NCBI RefSeq assembly: GCF_028283685.1
Contig: NZ_JAPWKF010000002.1
Location: 62,001 to 126,000 of the forward strand
Source: Edaphobacter sp.
Lineage (GTDB): Bacteria > Acidobacteriota > Terriglobia > Terriglobales > Acidobacteriaceae
Reading direction: 5' to 3'
Length of the DNA stretch: 64,000 nucleotides
Of the stretch, positions 1 through 11,164 are shown one piece after another. The notes below the pieces were generated by a model, which made no database searches, had not been told where the DNA came from, and saw nothing but the letters and a program-made list of their open reading frames with translations. The translations under genes and the position numbers were made by a program. Numbering within the stretch: the stretch's first letter is position 1; each line of letters starts with the position of its first letter.

Positions 1-2595
1 GTCACGCTGCTGACGCTGAATCGTGGTGAGGGTGGCCAGAACGTGATCACGGGAGACTACTGGGATCAGTTGGGCACACTGCGCACGCAGGAGTTGCTGG
101 CGGCGGGTAACTACTATGGCGTGCACCAGTACTGGACGCGGGTTGCGGACTTCGGCTTCTCGAAGACGATTGAGGAGGCCCTGAAGACCTGGGGAGAGGA
201 GCGCGTCCTCTACGACGCTGTGCGGGCGATCCGTATTCAGCGTCCGCTGGTGGTGACGTCGGTCTTTGCTGGCAATGTCTCCGACGGTCACGGCCATCAT
301 CAGGTGGCGGGCTACACTGCGCAGAAGGTGTACGTGATGGCGGGAGACCCGAAGGTCTTTCCCGACCAGATCAAAGAAGGCCTGCTGCCGTGGACACCAC
401 TGAAGGTCTACGCGCGTGTGCCATTTGCGCGTGTCACCGAGAAGGGGGTCTACGACTATGCGACGGGACACTGGGAGCCGGTGCGCTTCCGCAACTATGT
501 TGACGGAACCTGGATCGAGGGCGTGCCGAAGGCGACGGTTGAAATTCCCAGCGGCGACTACAGCCCGATGCTGGGTAACTCGTACGTGCAGATCTCGCGC
601 GAGGGGTTGAACGAGCAGAAGACGCAGAATGGCGGCGTTGCGGTTCCTCTCCCGCGCAGCATTTCGAGCCCGTATCACCTGTATGCGTCACGGGTTGGCT
701 CGGCGGCTCAGGAGAAATCCTTCTTCGATGGCATCGATGTGTCGCTGGCGGGAATCGCAGGCTATGCCCCGAAGGCAGAGCAGGCGGCGTGGGCTGCCAA
801 GCTGAATGAGCTGAATGCCACGGTGGAGTCGGCGATTGAGGGCTTCAAGGCGGAGAAGCCGGAGGGGGTTGCACCGACGCTTGCCAAGGGGATGGCCCAG
901 ACCAACGCCCTGTTGAACGAGATTGCCAAGAGTAAGCTGCCTGCCGAAGCGAAGTACAACATGACGCATGAGCTTGTGGTGAAGCGGCAGCAGTTCGACC
1001 TGGCGCTCGAGCAGTCGCTTGGCCTGGCGTTGCTGGCGAACACCAACGAAGGAGCGGGAAGCGGCGGTCACATGGGGCCGATGGGCGATATGTCCACGCA
1101 GATGCCGACCTCGCAGACCGTGGTTCCCGGAGACAAGGTTGCGGTTGCGGTGCATATTGCCAACCAGGGAACGGAGACGGTGACGCTGAGCGATGTCTCC
1201 GTGGTCTCCGAAGCAGGACCGGGATTCGTCTCCACTCCCAGAGCTGCGTCTGCTGCAGGGCCGCTTGGGCCAGGTGTGACGCGGGATCCTTTATTCGACA
1301 TCACGGTTCCCCGTACGGCTGAGCTGACCAAGCCTTACTTCAGCAGGCCGTCACTGGAACAGTCGTACTACGACATCAACGATCCGCGCTTCCTGAATCT
1401 GCCGTCGCGGCCTTATCCATTGGTGGCGAAGGCGACGGTGATGTATCACGATGTGACGATCGAGCTCTCTGGCGTGGTGCAGACAGTGCATCGCATCAAT
1501 GGTGAAGGGCCGGTGCTGGAGCCGCTATTGGTGGCGCCTGCGATCTCGCTTTCGGTCTCGCCGTATGCGGGCGTGGTGGCACTTTCGAGCGCGGAGCTGG
1601 AGCTGCACGTCGATCTGCATAGCTCCGTGAAGGGACCCGCGAAGGGCTCAGTGCATCTCGATCTGCCGAAGGGGTGGAAGTCCAAGCCAGAGGTCGCCGA
1701 GTTTGCAACGATGCGGGAAGGTGAGGATCAGAACCTGACCTTCACCGTGCAGCCGGAGCACGTGGAGACGAAGCCATATGTCATCACGGCGGTAGCAGAA
1801 TACAACGGCGAGAAGTTTACGCAGGGCTTCCAGACCGTCGGTTATCCCGGGCTGAGGCCGTATCCTCACTATCGCGCGGCGACGTATAAGACGACGGGCG
1901 TGGATGTGAAGACAGCACCGAATCTGAATATCGGCTACGTGATGGGCACGGGTGACGATGTCGCGACGTCGCTTGCGGATATCGGGATTCACCCGACGAT
2001 GCTGTCGGCGGGGGAGATCGCCTCGGCCGATTTGTCGCATTACGACGCCATCATCCTTGGCATCCGTGCCTATGCGGCGCGGCCCGAGCTGAAGACGTTC
2101 AACAATCGCCTGCTGGAGTATGTGAAGAACGGCGGGACGGTAGTGGTGCAGTATCAGACGCCGGAGTATGACCACAACTATGGGCCTTATCCGCTGACGC
2201 TGACCAGCGATCCCGAGAAGGTGGTCGAAGAGGACAATAAGGTGTCGATCATCGCACCCAATGACCCGGTTCTGAACTGGCCGAACAAGATTGCGACGGC
2301 GGACTTCGATCATTGGGTGGAGGAGCGCGGTCACGGCTTCATGCATGACTGGGACTCGCACTATATCGCTCTGACCGAGATGCACGATGCCGGGCAGGAA
2401 CCGCAGAAAGGCGGCCTGATCTACACGCGTTACGGCAAGGGAGCGTATGTGTATCTGGCGTATGCCTTCTTCCGCCAGATGCCGGACGGCGTTCCGGGGT
2501 CATTCCGCATCATGGCCAACCTGATCAGCATGAGCAAGAACCCCGGGTTGGCTTTAGGAAAGGAAGCTCCTGCGACGGTAACTGGCACGAAGTAA
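1..2595 (+). CDS. PIG-L/LmbE-family deacetylase with C-terminal NEW3-like and ThuA-like regions (5' end outside window)
   Basis: The frame is open from base 1, so the true start and the first metal-binding motif of the family (AHPDD-like) lie upstream. The visible part opens with an LNRGEGGQN stretch followed by a DGHGHHQVAG metal-site motif at about bases 283-312. Both are typical of zinc-dependent PIG-L/LmbE N-acetylglucosaminyl deacetylases. A long C-terminal half follows. It has beta-rich segments resembling NPCBM-associated NEW3 domains, then a Rossmann-like stretch from about base 1915 that resembles the glutamine-amidotransferase/ThuA fold used in trehalose-utilisation and beta-galactosidase trimerisation domains. 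Large PIG-L proteins with such tails are usually exported, but the signal peptide would be outside the window. The family assignment is strong. The substrate, presumably an N-acetylated sugar, is inferred. Confidence 0.85.
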   Translation, partial: VTLLTLNRGEGGQNVITGDYWDQLGTLRTQELLAAGNYYGVHQYWTRVADFGFSKTIEEALKTWGEERVLYDAVRAIRIQRPLVVTSVFAGNVSDGHGHHQVAGYTAQKVYVMAGDPKVFPDQIKEGLLPWTPLKVYARVPFARVTEKGVYDYATGHWEPVRFRNYVDGTWIEGVPKATVEIPSGDYSPMLGNSYVQISREGLNEQKTQNGGVAVPLPRSISSPYHLYASRVGSAAQEKSFFDGIDVSLAGIAGYAPKAEQAAWAAKLNELNATVESAIEGFKAEKPEGVAPTLAKGMAQTNALLNEIAKSKLPAEAKYNMTHELVVKRQQFDLALEQSLGLALLANTNEGAGSGGHMGPMGDMSTQMPTSQTVVPGDKVAVAVHIANQGTETVTLSDVSVVSEAGPGFVSTPRAASAAGPLGPGVTRDPLFDITVPRTAELTKPYFSRPSLEQSYYDINDPRFLNLPSRPYPLVAKATVMYHDVTIELSGVVQTVHRINGEGPVLEPLLVAPAISLSVSPYAGVVALSSAELELHVDLHSSVKGPAKGSVHLDLPKGWKSKPEVAEFATMREGEDQNLTFTVQPEHVETKPYVITAVAEYNGEKFTQGFQTVGYPGLRPYPHYRAATYKTTGVDVKTAPNLNIGYVMGTGDDVATSLADIGIHPTMLSAGEIASADLSHYDAIILGIRAYAARPELKTFNNRLLEYVKNGGTVVVQYQTPEYDHNYGPYPLTLTSDPEKVVEEDNKVSIIAPNDPVLNWPNKIATADFDHWVEERGHGFMHDWDSHYIALTEMHDAGQEPQKGGLIYTRYGKGAYVYLAYAFFRQMPDGVPGSFRIMANLISMSKNPGLALGKEAPATVTGTK

Positions 2596-2611
2596 AGAGT
2601 GTGGCAACGGG

Positions 2612-2645
2612 CGGCGTGAAGCGACGCTTTGCGCCGTCTTTCTCT
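2612..2645 (+). terminator. Probable intrinsic terminator after the PIG-L gene
   Basis: An imperfect GC-rich hairpin (GGCGTGAA pairing with TTTGCGCC through two wobble pairs) is followed by a T-rich run (GTCTTTCTCT). It lies 17 bases after the stop codon of the deacetylase gene. Confidence 0.45.
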
Positions 2646-2767
2646 GTCAGCGGGCGGTTTTAGCCATAGTCATCGCATAGTCAACCTGCCCGCGATACCA
2701 TAATGGCAGCGCCTGAGAGCGTTTCTAAGATTCAGACCCAGTTAGACACAGAGGTAAATACCGTTTC

Positions 2768-3892
2768 ATGACGACGACACGCAACTTCCCCCACGCCATG
2801 CTGCGTGAGATTTTTGAGCAGCCGAAGGCGATTGCCGAGACACTGGCTGCATATGCCGATGGCAAGAGCCTTCGCGAAGATGTGTTTTCCTCCGCACGCC
2901 AGGCCCTTGTAGGCCGCGATTCCATCCTGATCTCCGCTTCGGGCTCCAGCCGGCACGCAGGCCTTTCAGGCGAGATTCTGTTTGAGGACCTTGCCGGCAT
3001 CGCCGTCGATGTGGAGTACGCCAGCGAGTACATCTATCGCTCGACGCAGACGCTGCGCAACCCCTGCTTCCTGGTGATCTCGCAGTCCGGCGAGACGGCA
3101 GATACGTCGGAGGCCCTGCGCGAGGCGATTGCGCGCGGCTGCTCGACGATTGCGATTACCAATCGTCCGGAGTCTTCGATGGCAAAGCTGGCATCCTGCT
3201 CGCTGCCGACGATGGCAGGCGTGGAGAAGGCCGTTCCCGCGACGAAGAGCTTCACCACGCAGCTTGTTGTGCTGCAGTTGCTGGCGCTTTACGCTGCGCG
3301 TATCCGCGGACGGATGACGCGTGCGGTAGTTGAATCGCATCTGGCGCACCTGCACGAGGTTCCGGAGGCACTTGAGGCGGTCCTGCCTCGCTGGGAGAAG
3401 CAGGTCTCGCAGCTGGCGGATTCGCTGCAGGCGTCTGAGACGTTCCTCTTCCTCGGGCGTGGTGTTCACTACCCGATCGCTCGCGAAGGTGCCCTGAAGC
3501 TGAAGGAGTCGGCGTACATCCAAGCCGAGGGCTATCCGACGGGCGAGCTGAAGCATGGGCCGAATGCACTGGTAAACCGGCACAATCCTTTAATTGTGCT
3601 GGCAACGTGCGATCCCTCGTCGGCGGATTCTTTGTTGCGCTACGAGAAGACGGTCAACCTGGTCCGCGATATGAACAAGCAGGGTGCCGATATCGTTTCC
3701 ATCGTGAATGAGGGGGATATCCGCGTGGCTGAGTTGAGCCGTGTCGCGATTGAGGTGCCGCGTGCACCTGAGTTCATCTCGCCGCTGTACGAGGTGATTC
3801 CACTGCAGCTGCTGGCGTATTTCATGGCGATCTCGCGTCATATCGACGTGGATAATCCGCGCAATCTGGTGAAGGCTGTCGTGCAGGAGTAG
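2768..3892 (+). CDS. Double-SIS sugar isomerase, GlmS C-terminal-like without glutaminase domain (NagB-II type)
   Basis: The 374-residue protein matches only the isomerase half of glucosamine-6-phosphate synthase. The N-terminus carries HAMLREIFEQP, the sequence that in GlmS follows the glutaminase domain. The first SIS domain has SASGSSRHAG and SQSGETADTSEA. The second has LFLGRGVHYPIAREGALK and GYPTGELKHGPNAL. The C-terminus DVDNPRNLVKAVVQE also resembles GlmS. With no N-terminal cysteine glutaminase it cannot use glutamine. Such proteins usually act as glucosamine-6-phosphate deaminases (NagB-II/AgaS/GlmD group). A GAGGT ribosome site lies 12 bases before the ATG. It follows a deacetylase gene of the LmbE class, so an amino-sugar catabolic pairing is plausible but inferred. 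Confidence 0.82.
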   Translation: MTTTRNFPHAMLREIFEQPKAIAETLAAYADGKSLREDVFSSARQALVGRDSILISASGSSRHAGLSGEILFEDLAGIAVDVEYASEYIYRSTQTLRNPCFLVISQSGETADTSEALREAIARGCSTIAITNRPESSMAKLASCSLPTMAGVEKAVPATKSFTTQLVVLQLLALYAARIRGRMTRAVVESHLAHLHEVPEALEAVLPRWEKQVSQLADSLQASETFLFLGRGVHYPIAREGALKLKESAYIQAEGYPTGELKHGPNALVNRHNPLIVLATCDPSSADSLLRYEKTVNLVRDMNKQGADIVSIVNEGDIRVAELSRVAIEVPRAPEFISPLYEVIPLQLLAYFMAISRHIDVDNPRNLVKAVVQE

Positions 3893-3916
3893 TTTTCAAG
3901 ACGCAATAAAGAATGT

Positions 3917-3953
3917 GGCCCGCGAGAGCATCCTCTCGCGGGCCTTTCTATTT
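3917..3953 (+). terminator. Strong intrinsic terminator between convergent SIS and glpF genes
   Basis: A perfect 12-bp stem (GGCCCGCGAGAG / CTCTCGCGGGCC, loop CATC) is followed by TTTCTATTT. It is placed 24 bases after the SIS gene stop and just before the end of the oppositely oriented glpF. Confidence 0.9.
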
Positions 3954-3967
3954 CAGAATTGTGTTTA

Positions 3968-4711
3968 TCAACTCATTTTGAGAGCAAGGATGGCGCCTAC
4001 GGCGATGGCGGCCCCCAGCACAGGACCAAGGACGGGAATCCAGGCGTAGCTCCAGCCGGAGTCGGTTTTGCCGGGGATCGGGAGGATAGCGTGGGCGATA
4101 CGTGGGCCGAGGTCGCGGGCCGGGTTGATCGCGTACCCGGTCGTGCCGCCAAGCGAGAGGCCAACTCCCCAGACGAGAGCCCCTACGAGCATAGGGCCGA
4201 GTCCAGGCGCTACTCCCGCTGGAGCGATGCGGCGCGAGGCCAGTGCCGTTGCGACGAGTACGAGCACAAAGGTGCCGATGACCTCGCTGAGCAGGTTCCA
4301 GAAGGGAGCGGATACGGCGGGCGAGGTGCAGAAGCAGGCGCGCTTGGCCGCGGCGTCCTCGGTCAGCTGCCAGTGGGGACGATAGTGCAGCCAGACTAGG
4401 GTAGCTCCGGCGATAGCTCCCAGGATCTGTGCCGGGATGTATGTCCAAAGGCGTTCGGCGTGGCCGGTCATCATCACCGAAGCGACGGTGAAGGCTGGAT
4501 TGAGATGGCCGTCTGCATCGCCGAGAGCGGCTGCGACGCAGACTCCGGAGAGAACGGCGATGGCCCAGCCGGTGGTGATCGAGATCCAGCCGGCGGATTC
4601 AGCGTAGCTCTTCTTGAGGTTGGCCCCGGCAACGACGCCATTGCCGAGGACGATGAGGATCAGTGTGCCGAAGAATTCGCCGACGAAGGGCGGAAGAGGA
4701 GCGTTTGCCAT
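3968..4711 (-). CDS. glpF: Glycerol facilitator / aquaglyceroporin (MIP family)
   Basis: The protein is an inner-membrane channel of about 247 residues with six hydrophobic helices and two NPA boxes, HLNPAFT in the first half and INPARDLGPR in the second. The Asp after the second NPA-Arg is the mark of glycerol-conducting members. It passively admits glycerol, which glpK then traps by phosphorylation. It is the last gene of the leftward glpK-glpD-glpF run. The chosen ATG lies 9 bases after the first possible codon, a GTG at 4720 that directly abuts the glpD stop. An AGGA lies 4 bases before that GTG and 13 before the ATG, so the start is uncertain by three codons. The function is clear from motifs plus neighbours. 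Confidence 0.93.
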   Translation of the reverse strand: MANAPLPPFVGEFFGTLILIVLGNGVVAGANLKKSYAESAGWISITTGWAIAVLSGVCVAAALGDADGHLNPAFTVASVMMTGHAERLWTYIPAQILGAIAGATLVWLHYRPHWQLTEDAAAKRACFCTSPAVSAPFWNLLSEVIGTFVLVLVATALASRRIAPAGVAPGLGPMLVGALVWGVGLSLGGTTGYAINPARDLGPRIAHAILPIPGKTDSGWSYAWIPVLGPVLGAAIAVGAILALKMS

Positions 4712-4720
4712 GAGACTCAC

Positions 4721-6273
4721 TTATTCCTGGTAGACATAGCCCTGGGCGATGGTTGTGAAGGATTCGAGATCGCGCGCCTTCCAGTCGTCGGAGCGTTTAA
4801 GCTCCTTGGCCAGTAGGTTTGCGACGGTGGGAGCGGCCTCCAGTGCGGCGCGGGCGTCGAGAAAAAGCGCTCGCGTGCGGCGGGCGAGGACATCTTCGAC
4901 GGTGCGCGCCATCTCGTGGCGTGCCGCCCATAGGACTTCGCGCCTGCGGTAGGGAAGCCGGGGATGCAGAAGATCGTTGAGCGTTGGATCTTCGTCGGAG
5001 AGTTGCTTGAGGTGAGCGAGGTCGGTGCCGTAGACGCGGTCGGACTCGGCAGGGGAAATCTCTTTTGTCCAGCCATGGAGACGAAGTGTGCGCGTGATGG
5101 AAGAGGTTCTGGGCAGGCCCGCCGAGTCCGTGGAGCGGTTAATCGCATCTTCGCCCATTCTGCGATAGGTGGTCCACTTACCGCCTGTGACCGTGACCAG
5201 TCCGGTAGGCGAGATGATGACGCTGTGGTCGCGCGAGAGCTTGGAGGTGGAGGCTCCGCCCTTGCGAACGAGTGGACGCAGGCCGGACCAGACGGACTGA
5301 ATCTGTTCAGGGGCAGGACGACGGCCGAGATATTTCGTGATGTGGTCGAGCAGAAAGGCGCGCTCTTTCTCCATCGCGTGTGGCTCGACCGAAGCTCTTT
5401 CGACGGCCTCATCGGTGGTGCCGACGACCGTGTGCCCGTGCCAGGGGATAGCGAAGAGCACGCGGCCATCGGAGGTCTTGGGGATCATCAGCGCGTGGTC
5501 GGTGGGCAGAAAGTCGGCGGGTAGGACGAAGTGCGACCCCTGGCTGACCGAGAGCAGCGTCTCGCGATCGTTGTCCATGGCGAGGATCTGCTCGGTGAAG
5601 ACGCCGGTGGCATTGATGGTGACGCGGGCGCGCAGGTCGAAGAGCGTGCCGGTTTCGAGATCGCGGGCGTGGACTCCGGCAACCTTGCCGTTCGCTTCGA
5701 TCAGGCCGGTGGCCTCGACGTAATTGATCGCGGTACCGCCGAGGTCCTGGAAGGTGCGCATCAGCGTCACGGCGTAGCGAGAGTCGTCGAACTGGCCATC
5801 GTGATAGAGCACACCGCCGCGCAGCCCGTCGGCTTTCACGCCGGGAAGTAAGGAGGTGGTCTCGCGGCTGGAGAGCAGCTTTGATGGGCCGAAGGAGAGT
5901 TTGCCCGAGAGCAGCTCATAGACCTTGAGGCCGAAGCCATAGTAGGGCAGGCCGAAGAGGTCGTACACCGGCACCACGAACGAGAGGTCGTGGACGAGAT
6001 GCGGAGCGTTGGCGAGCATGTGGCCGCGCTCTTGCAGGGCATCGAGGACCAATGTGATGTTCATCTGCTCGAGATAGCGGACGCCGCCGTGGACGAGCTT
6101 GGTGGAACGGCTGGAGGTGCCTTTGGCGAAGTCGGTCCGCTCGATGAGGACAGTTTTGTAGCCCCGCGATGCTGCTTCGACTGCAGCGCCGAGCCCAGTG
6201 GCTCCGCCGCCGATGATGAGGATGTCCCATTGGGTTTCGAGGCCCAGGCTGCGCATGATCTCGGCGCGGTCAC

Positions 6274-6277
<4 letters not shown>
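4721..6277 (-). CDS. glpD: FAD-dependent glycerol-3-phosphate dehydrogenase
   Basis: The enzyme oxidises glycerol-3-phosphate to dihydroxyacetone phosphate at the inner membrane and passes electrons to quinone. The N-terminus has the FAD-binding [12 protein letters not shown] motif, followed by [17 protein letters not shown], a GlpD signature. The central part has [12 protein letters not shown] and the C-terminal part [14 protein letters not shown]. Start choice: a TTG at 6277 has GGAG 8 bases upstream and overlaps the glpK stop by four bases (TTGA), which would give translational coupling. An ATG at 6256 and a GTG at 6304 are alternatives. The length of about 518 residues is normal for the family. 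It sits between kinase and channel in a complete glycerol module. Confidence 0.93.
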
Positions 6278-7776
<1,499 letters not shown>

Positions 7777-7871
7777 GAGGCCTCTCCTGCTTCAGCGCGG
7801 TGCAACAGGTCTGCGCCAAGCCACTTTACAGTATTAAGTTCGAAGTTGTGCGGAATAGCAGGCCGCATACA

Positions 7872-9710
7872 TTACTTCACCTGCCATCCCACGGTGACGT
7901 GGTTTGCTGCATTCTGCTGCTTGAGCCACTGATAGAGCGGGGCGAAGTACTCGAGCATAGGTCCGGCGTCGAGGTGATCGCTTCCGGTCATCGTCTTGAG
8001 CGTCTCCTGCCAGGGCTTGGACTGGCCGGCCTCGAGCATGGCATTCAGCTTGTCGCCTGCGGCCTTACTGCCGTAGAAGCTGCAGCGGTTGAGAGGACCC
8101 TTATAGCCGGAGGCGTCGCACATCGCCTTGTAGAACTGGAACTGGTAGATGCGCGCGAGGAAGTAGCGCGCATAGGGAACGTTGCCGGGGATGTGGTACT
8201 TGGCGCCGGGGTCAAAGTTCGATTCGTCGCGCGGTGTAGGAGGAGCGACGCCCTGGTACTTCTCGCGCAGCGCCCACCAGGACTTGTTATAGTCGGCTGG
8301 CTTGGTCTCGCCGCTGAAGACCTGCCAGCGCCACTTGTCGATCAGCAGGCCGAAGGGGAGGAAGGCGACCTTGTCGAGCGCGGTTCGCAGCTGCAGCGGA
8401 ATATCCGCCTCAATGGGCGGCACCGTATCGATGAGCTTCAGCTGCTTCAGGTAGTCCGGCGTGATGGAGAGGGCAATCGCATCGCCGATGGCCTCGTGGA
8501 AGCCGTCGTTAGCTCCGTTGCGGAAGAGGTAAGGCTGATTGCGGTAGGCGCGCTGGTAGAAGTTGTGGCCCTCTTCATGGTGCACCGTCGTGAAATCGTC
8601 GGCGGTGACGTTGAGGCACATTTTGATGCGGAGGTCCTGGTCGTTATCCACGTCCCAGGCGCTGGCGTGGCAGACAACGTCCCGATCACGCGGCTTGATG
8701 AACTGCGATCTCTGCCAGAAGGTCTCGGGCAATGGCTGGAAGCCGAGCGAGGTGAAGAAGCCTTCGCCGTAGTGCGCCATCTTCTTACCGGTTTCGAGCG
8801 GAGGCACCGGGCCGATCTGCTTTTTTAGCGAGGTCTCGAGGTCGTACATCCTGTAGCCGGTGGAGGATGGTGCGACGATGTCGTAGATGTTGCCCCACTC
8901 CTGCGCCCACATATTCCCCAGAAGATAGGCGGGGATCATGCCGTCGGGGCGTTCGGCCGCGGCACCATACTTCTGAACGAGCTTGAAGCGGACGTAGGCG
9001 TGCAGCTCCCGGTAGAGCGGTTCGAGCTGCGTCCATGTGCGTTCCAGCTCCGCGGAGAACTGCTCGGGCGTCATGTCGTAGCCGGAGCGCCAGAGATCGC
9101 CCGTGTCCTTGTAACCGAACTCTCGTGCGCCCTGGTTAGAGAGATCGACCAGGCGGGCGTATTTGTCCCGCATCGGCGGCGAGATCTTGTGCCAGCCCTG
9201 CCACAGATCCTCAAGCTCTTTGGGATTACGGGACTTGGCCATCAGAACGTCAATCTGATCGATGCCGAGGCAGGCATCCCCGGATTTTCCGGGAGGACAG
9301 TACTTGCCTTTGCCATACATGCCGTCGAGTGCGCTTGATACCTGCGTCAGCTCGGCGACGAGCTTAGGGTCGGTGGGCGAGCCGTTGAGGTTGAGCAACT
9401 TGAACTGCCGGGCGAGGTCAGGTGGAAGCTGAAGGTCTTTGAAGCGGCGGGCCGCGATGACTAGCTCGTTGGTCCGATTGAGCAGGCGCTCGTTGGCCTT
9501 GGCGGCGATGGCTTCGGTGTCGTCGGTGATGTAGGTCTCCTGCACCCAGGCGGCGCGCTGCGCCTCGTTGGAGAGGGCGAGCAGGTCGGTGTTGGCCTGC
9601 TGCATGAAGGTGCGCGCTTCGTCGACGGTAGGCGGCCCTGAAGGGGAGTTGGTGCGGGTACATGCGGTGCAGATGAGGAGGAGCGCGGAGACGGCGATCG
9701 CGAGCTTCAT
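7872..9710 (-). CDS. M2-family (ACE-like) peptidyl-dipeptidase, probable lipoprotein
   Basis: The 612-residue zinc metallopeptidase resembles angiotensin-converting enzyme. The catalytic HEEGH lies inside TTVHHEEGHNFYQ near residue 377. The third zinc ligand is probably the Glu in GFHEAIGDAIALS about 25 residues later, and the length and surrounding blocks fit family M2. The N-terminus (MKLAIAVSALLLICTACTR) is a lipoprotein-type signal ending at Cys17, although the residue at -3 is Cys rather than the usual Leu, so lipidation is likely but not certain. It would release dipeptides from peptide C-termini in the periplasm. It is transcribed in the same direction as glpK but with no functional link that I can see. 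Confidence 0.88.
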   Translation of the reverse strand: MKLAIAVSALLLICTACTRTNSPSGPPTVDEARTFMQQANTDLLALSNEAQRAAWVQETYITDDTEAIAAKANERLLNRTNELVIAARRFKDLQLPPDLARQFKLLNLNGSPTDPKLVAELTQVSSALDGMYGKGKYCPPGKSGDACLGIDQIDVLMAKSRNPKELEDLWQGWHKISPPMRDKYARLVDLSNQGAREFGYKDTGDLWRSGYDMTPEQFSAELERTWTQLEPLYRELHAYVRFKLVQKYGAAAERPDGMIPAYLLGNMWAQEWGNIYDIVAPSSTGYRMYDLETSLKKQIGPVPPLETGKKMAHYGEGFFTSLGFQPLPETFWQRSQFIKPRDRDVVCHASAWDVDNDQDLRIKMCLNVTADDFTTVHHEEGHNFYQRAYRNQPYLFRNGANDGFHEAIGDAIALSITPDYLKQLKLIDTVPPIEADIPLQLRTALDKVAFLPFGLLIDKWRWQVFSGETKPADYNKSWWALREKYQGVAPPTPRDESNFDPGAKYHIPGNVPYARYFLARIYQFQFYKAMCDASGYKGPLNRCSFYGSKAAGDKLNAMLEAGQSKPWQETLKTMTGSDHLDAGPMLEYFAPLYQWLKQQNAANHVTVGWQVK

Positions 9711-9810
9711 GCGGGGAAGTGTATCGAATACTTGGCGCCGGGTGGAGAGAAGACAGCTTCAAATTGTTCTTTCAGAAGCGGAAAGAGCGGAAATAGGAAT
9801 GGTAGGCGCG

Positions 9811-9821
9811 TGGTCAGACCA
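9811..9821. promoter_or_regulatory. GntR/FadR-type operator-like palindrome upstream of the pectinase gene
   Basis: A perfect palindrome TGGTCAGACCA lies 75 bases upstream of the GH28 start codon. TGGTCNGACCA is the core recognised by several FadR-subfamily GntR regulators. Its place before a pectin-degrading gene fits hexuronate-responsive control. No such regulator gene is in the window, so the link is inferred. Confidence 0.5.
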
Positions 9822-9895
9822 ATTTACTGTAAGATTTTGCAGAACTTTCTACTCGCTACAGTGAGGTCTGAAAAGGGCCGGGAGATGGAACTCTG

Positions 9896-11161
9896 ATGAA
9901 CAACCGTATTGCGATGTCGATTGCAACGCTTGCCTTTGCCGCGGCGCTGCCTGCCAGTGCGAAGGTCTGCAACGCCACGGCCTATGGGGCCAAGCCCGAT
10001 GGGACGACCAAGAATACGAAGGCGATCCAGGCTGCCATCGACGACTGCGCTAAAGCGGGCGGCGGTACGGTGAAGCTCGAGGGGGGCATCTTTGTCTCCG
10101 GGCCGGTCATGATCAAGAGCAAGGTCACGCTGGATATCGCAGAAGGCACGACGCTCCTCGGATCACCCGATCATGGCGACTATCCGACGATCACCGAGTT
10201 CCGCGCGCCGGGCAAGCAGGCGTTGGTCAGCGCAAAGGATGCAGAGGATATCGCGGTCACCGGTAAGGGAACGATCGACGGCAACGGCCAGAGCTGGTGG
10301 GATGAGGCGCGGCGGACGCCAAATGCAGGTTTTGTGGGGCCGGACACCGTCTTTCGGCCACGCCTGGTGGTCTTCGACCACTGCAAGCGGGTGAAGCTGG
10401 AGGGCGTGACCATCAAGGACTCGCCAAGCTGGCAGGTGGTTCCGTACTACAGCGACCATGTCGAGATTCGCAATGTGAAGATTCTCGCGCCCCAGCATTC
10501 TCCGAACACCGATGCGATCGACCCCTTCAGCTCGTCGGACATGATCATCGATCATGTGTATGCCGATGTGGGTGACGACAACATCGCGATCAAGAGCGGC
10601 ATCGTGAACTCGCCGGGGCCGGACGCACCGAGCAGGAACATTACGATTACTGACTGCGAGTTCATGCATGGGCATGGGCTTTCCATCGGCTCGGAGATTG
10701 CGGGTGGCGCGAACAATATTCACGCTGAGCGCATCCACTTCAAGGGCACCGATCAGGCACTTCGCATCAAGGCCAATCGCGATCGCGGCAACCAGGTCTA
10801 CAACATCAGCTTCAAGGACATCACGATGGAGGATGTGAAGACCTCAATCCTGATCAGCGAGTACTACCCCAAGGCGTTGCCGCAGGGCGACGTGGCTCCG
10901 GCCCCGGTCACGCGGCTGACGCCGTTCTTTCACGACATCACGATTGAGAATGTGAAGTCAGTGAACAGCAAGGTTGCCGGAATCATCGTCGGTCTGCCGG
11001 AGTCTCCGGTGAAGGGGCTGACGCTGAAGAACATCGACATCTCAGCCGAGACGGGCATGACGATCGGCTATGCCGAGGTGAAGGGCTCCGATGTGCACAT
11101 TGTCGCAGCCAGTGGAGAGGCGATGAAGGTGGCTCCAAGCGCCAAGGTTGATATCAAGTAG
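9896..11161 (+). CDS. Secreted glycoside hydrolase family 28 (polygalacturonase-like)
   Basis: The 421-residue protein has a clear signal peptide ending at ASA (residues 20-22) and a right-handed beta-helix pattern. The GH28 motifs appear in order: NTDAIDP near residue 203 (family NTD), GDDNIAIKSG near 224 (catalytic Asp pair), GHGLSIGSE near 259 and RIKANRDRG near 290. These cover the three catalytic Asps, the His and the substrate-binding RIK. It should hydrolyse alpha-galacturonide bonds in pectin or a rhamnogalacturonan-type polymer outside the cytoplasm. The gene stands alone. It is divergent from the M2 peptidase gene and preceded by a FadR-like palindrome. The exact polymer is not readable from motifs. 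Confidence 0.93.
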   Translation: MNNRIAMSIATLAFAAALPASAKVCNATAYGAKPDGTTKNTKAIQAAIDDCAKAGGGTVKLEGGIFVSGPVMIKSKVTLDIAEGTTLLGSPDHGDYPTITEFRAPGKQALVSAKDAEDIAVTGKGTIDGNGQSWWDEARRTPNAGFVGPDTVFRPRLVVFDHCKRVKLEGVTIKDSPSWQVVPYYSDHVEIRNVKILAPQHSPNTDAIDPFSSSDMIIDHVYADVGDDNIAIKSGIVNSPGPDAPSRNITITDCEFMHGHGLSIGSEIAGGANNIHAERIHFKGTDQALRIKANRDRGNQVYNISFKDITMEDVKTSILISEYYPKALPQGDVAPAPVTRLTPFFHDITIENVKSVNSKVAGIIVGLPESPVKGLTLKNIDISAETGMTIGYAEVKGSDVHIVAASGEAMKVAPSAKVDIK

Positions 11162-11164
11162 CTG

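Noticed and set aside
1648..2385. 245-codon minus-strand frame inside the PIG-L gene
   Set aside because: It is Arg/His-rich, lies wholly inside a strong coding region and has no motif.
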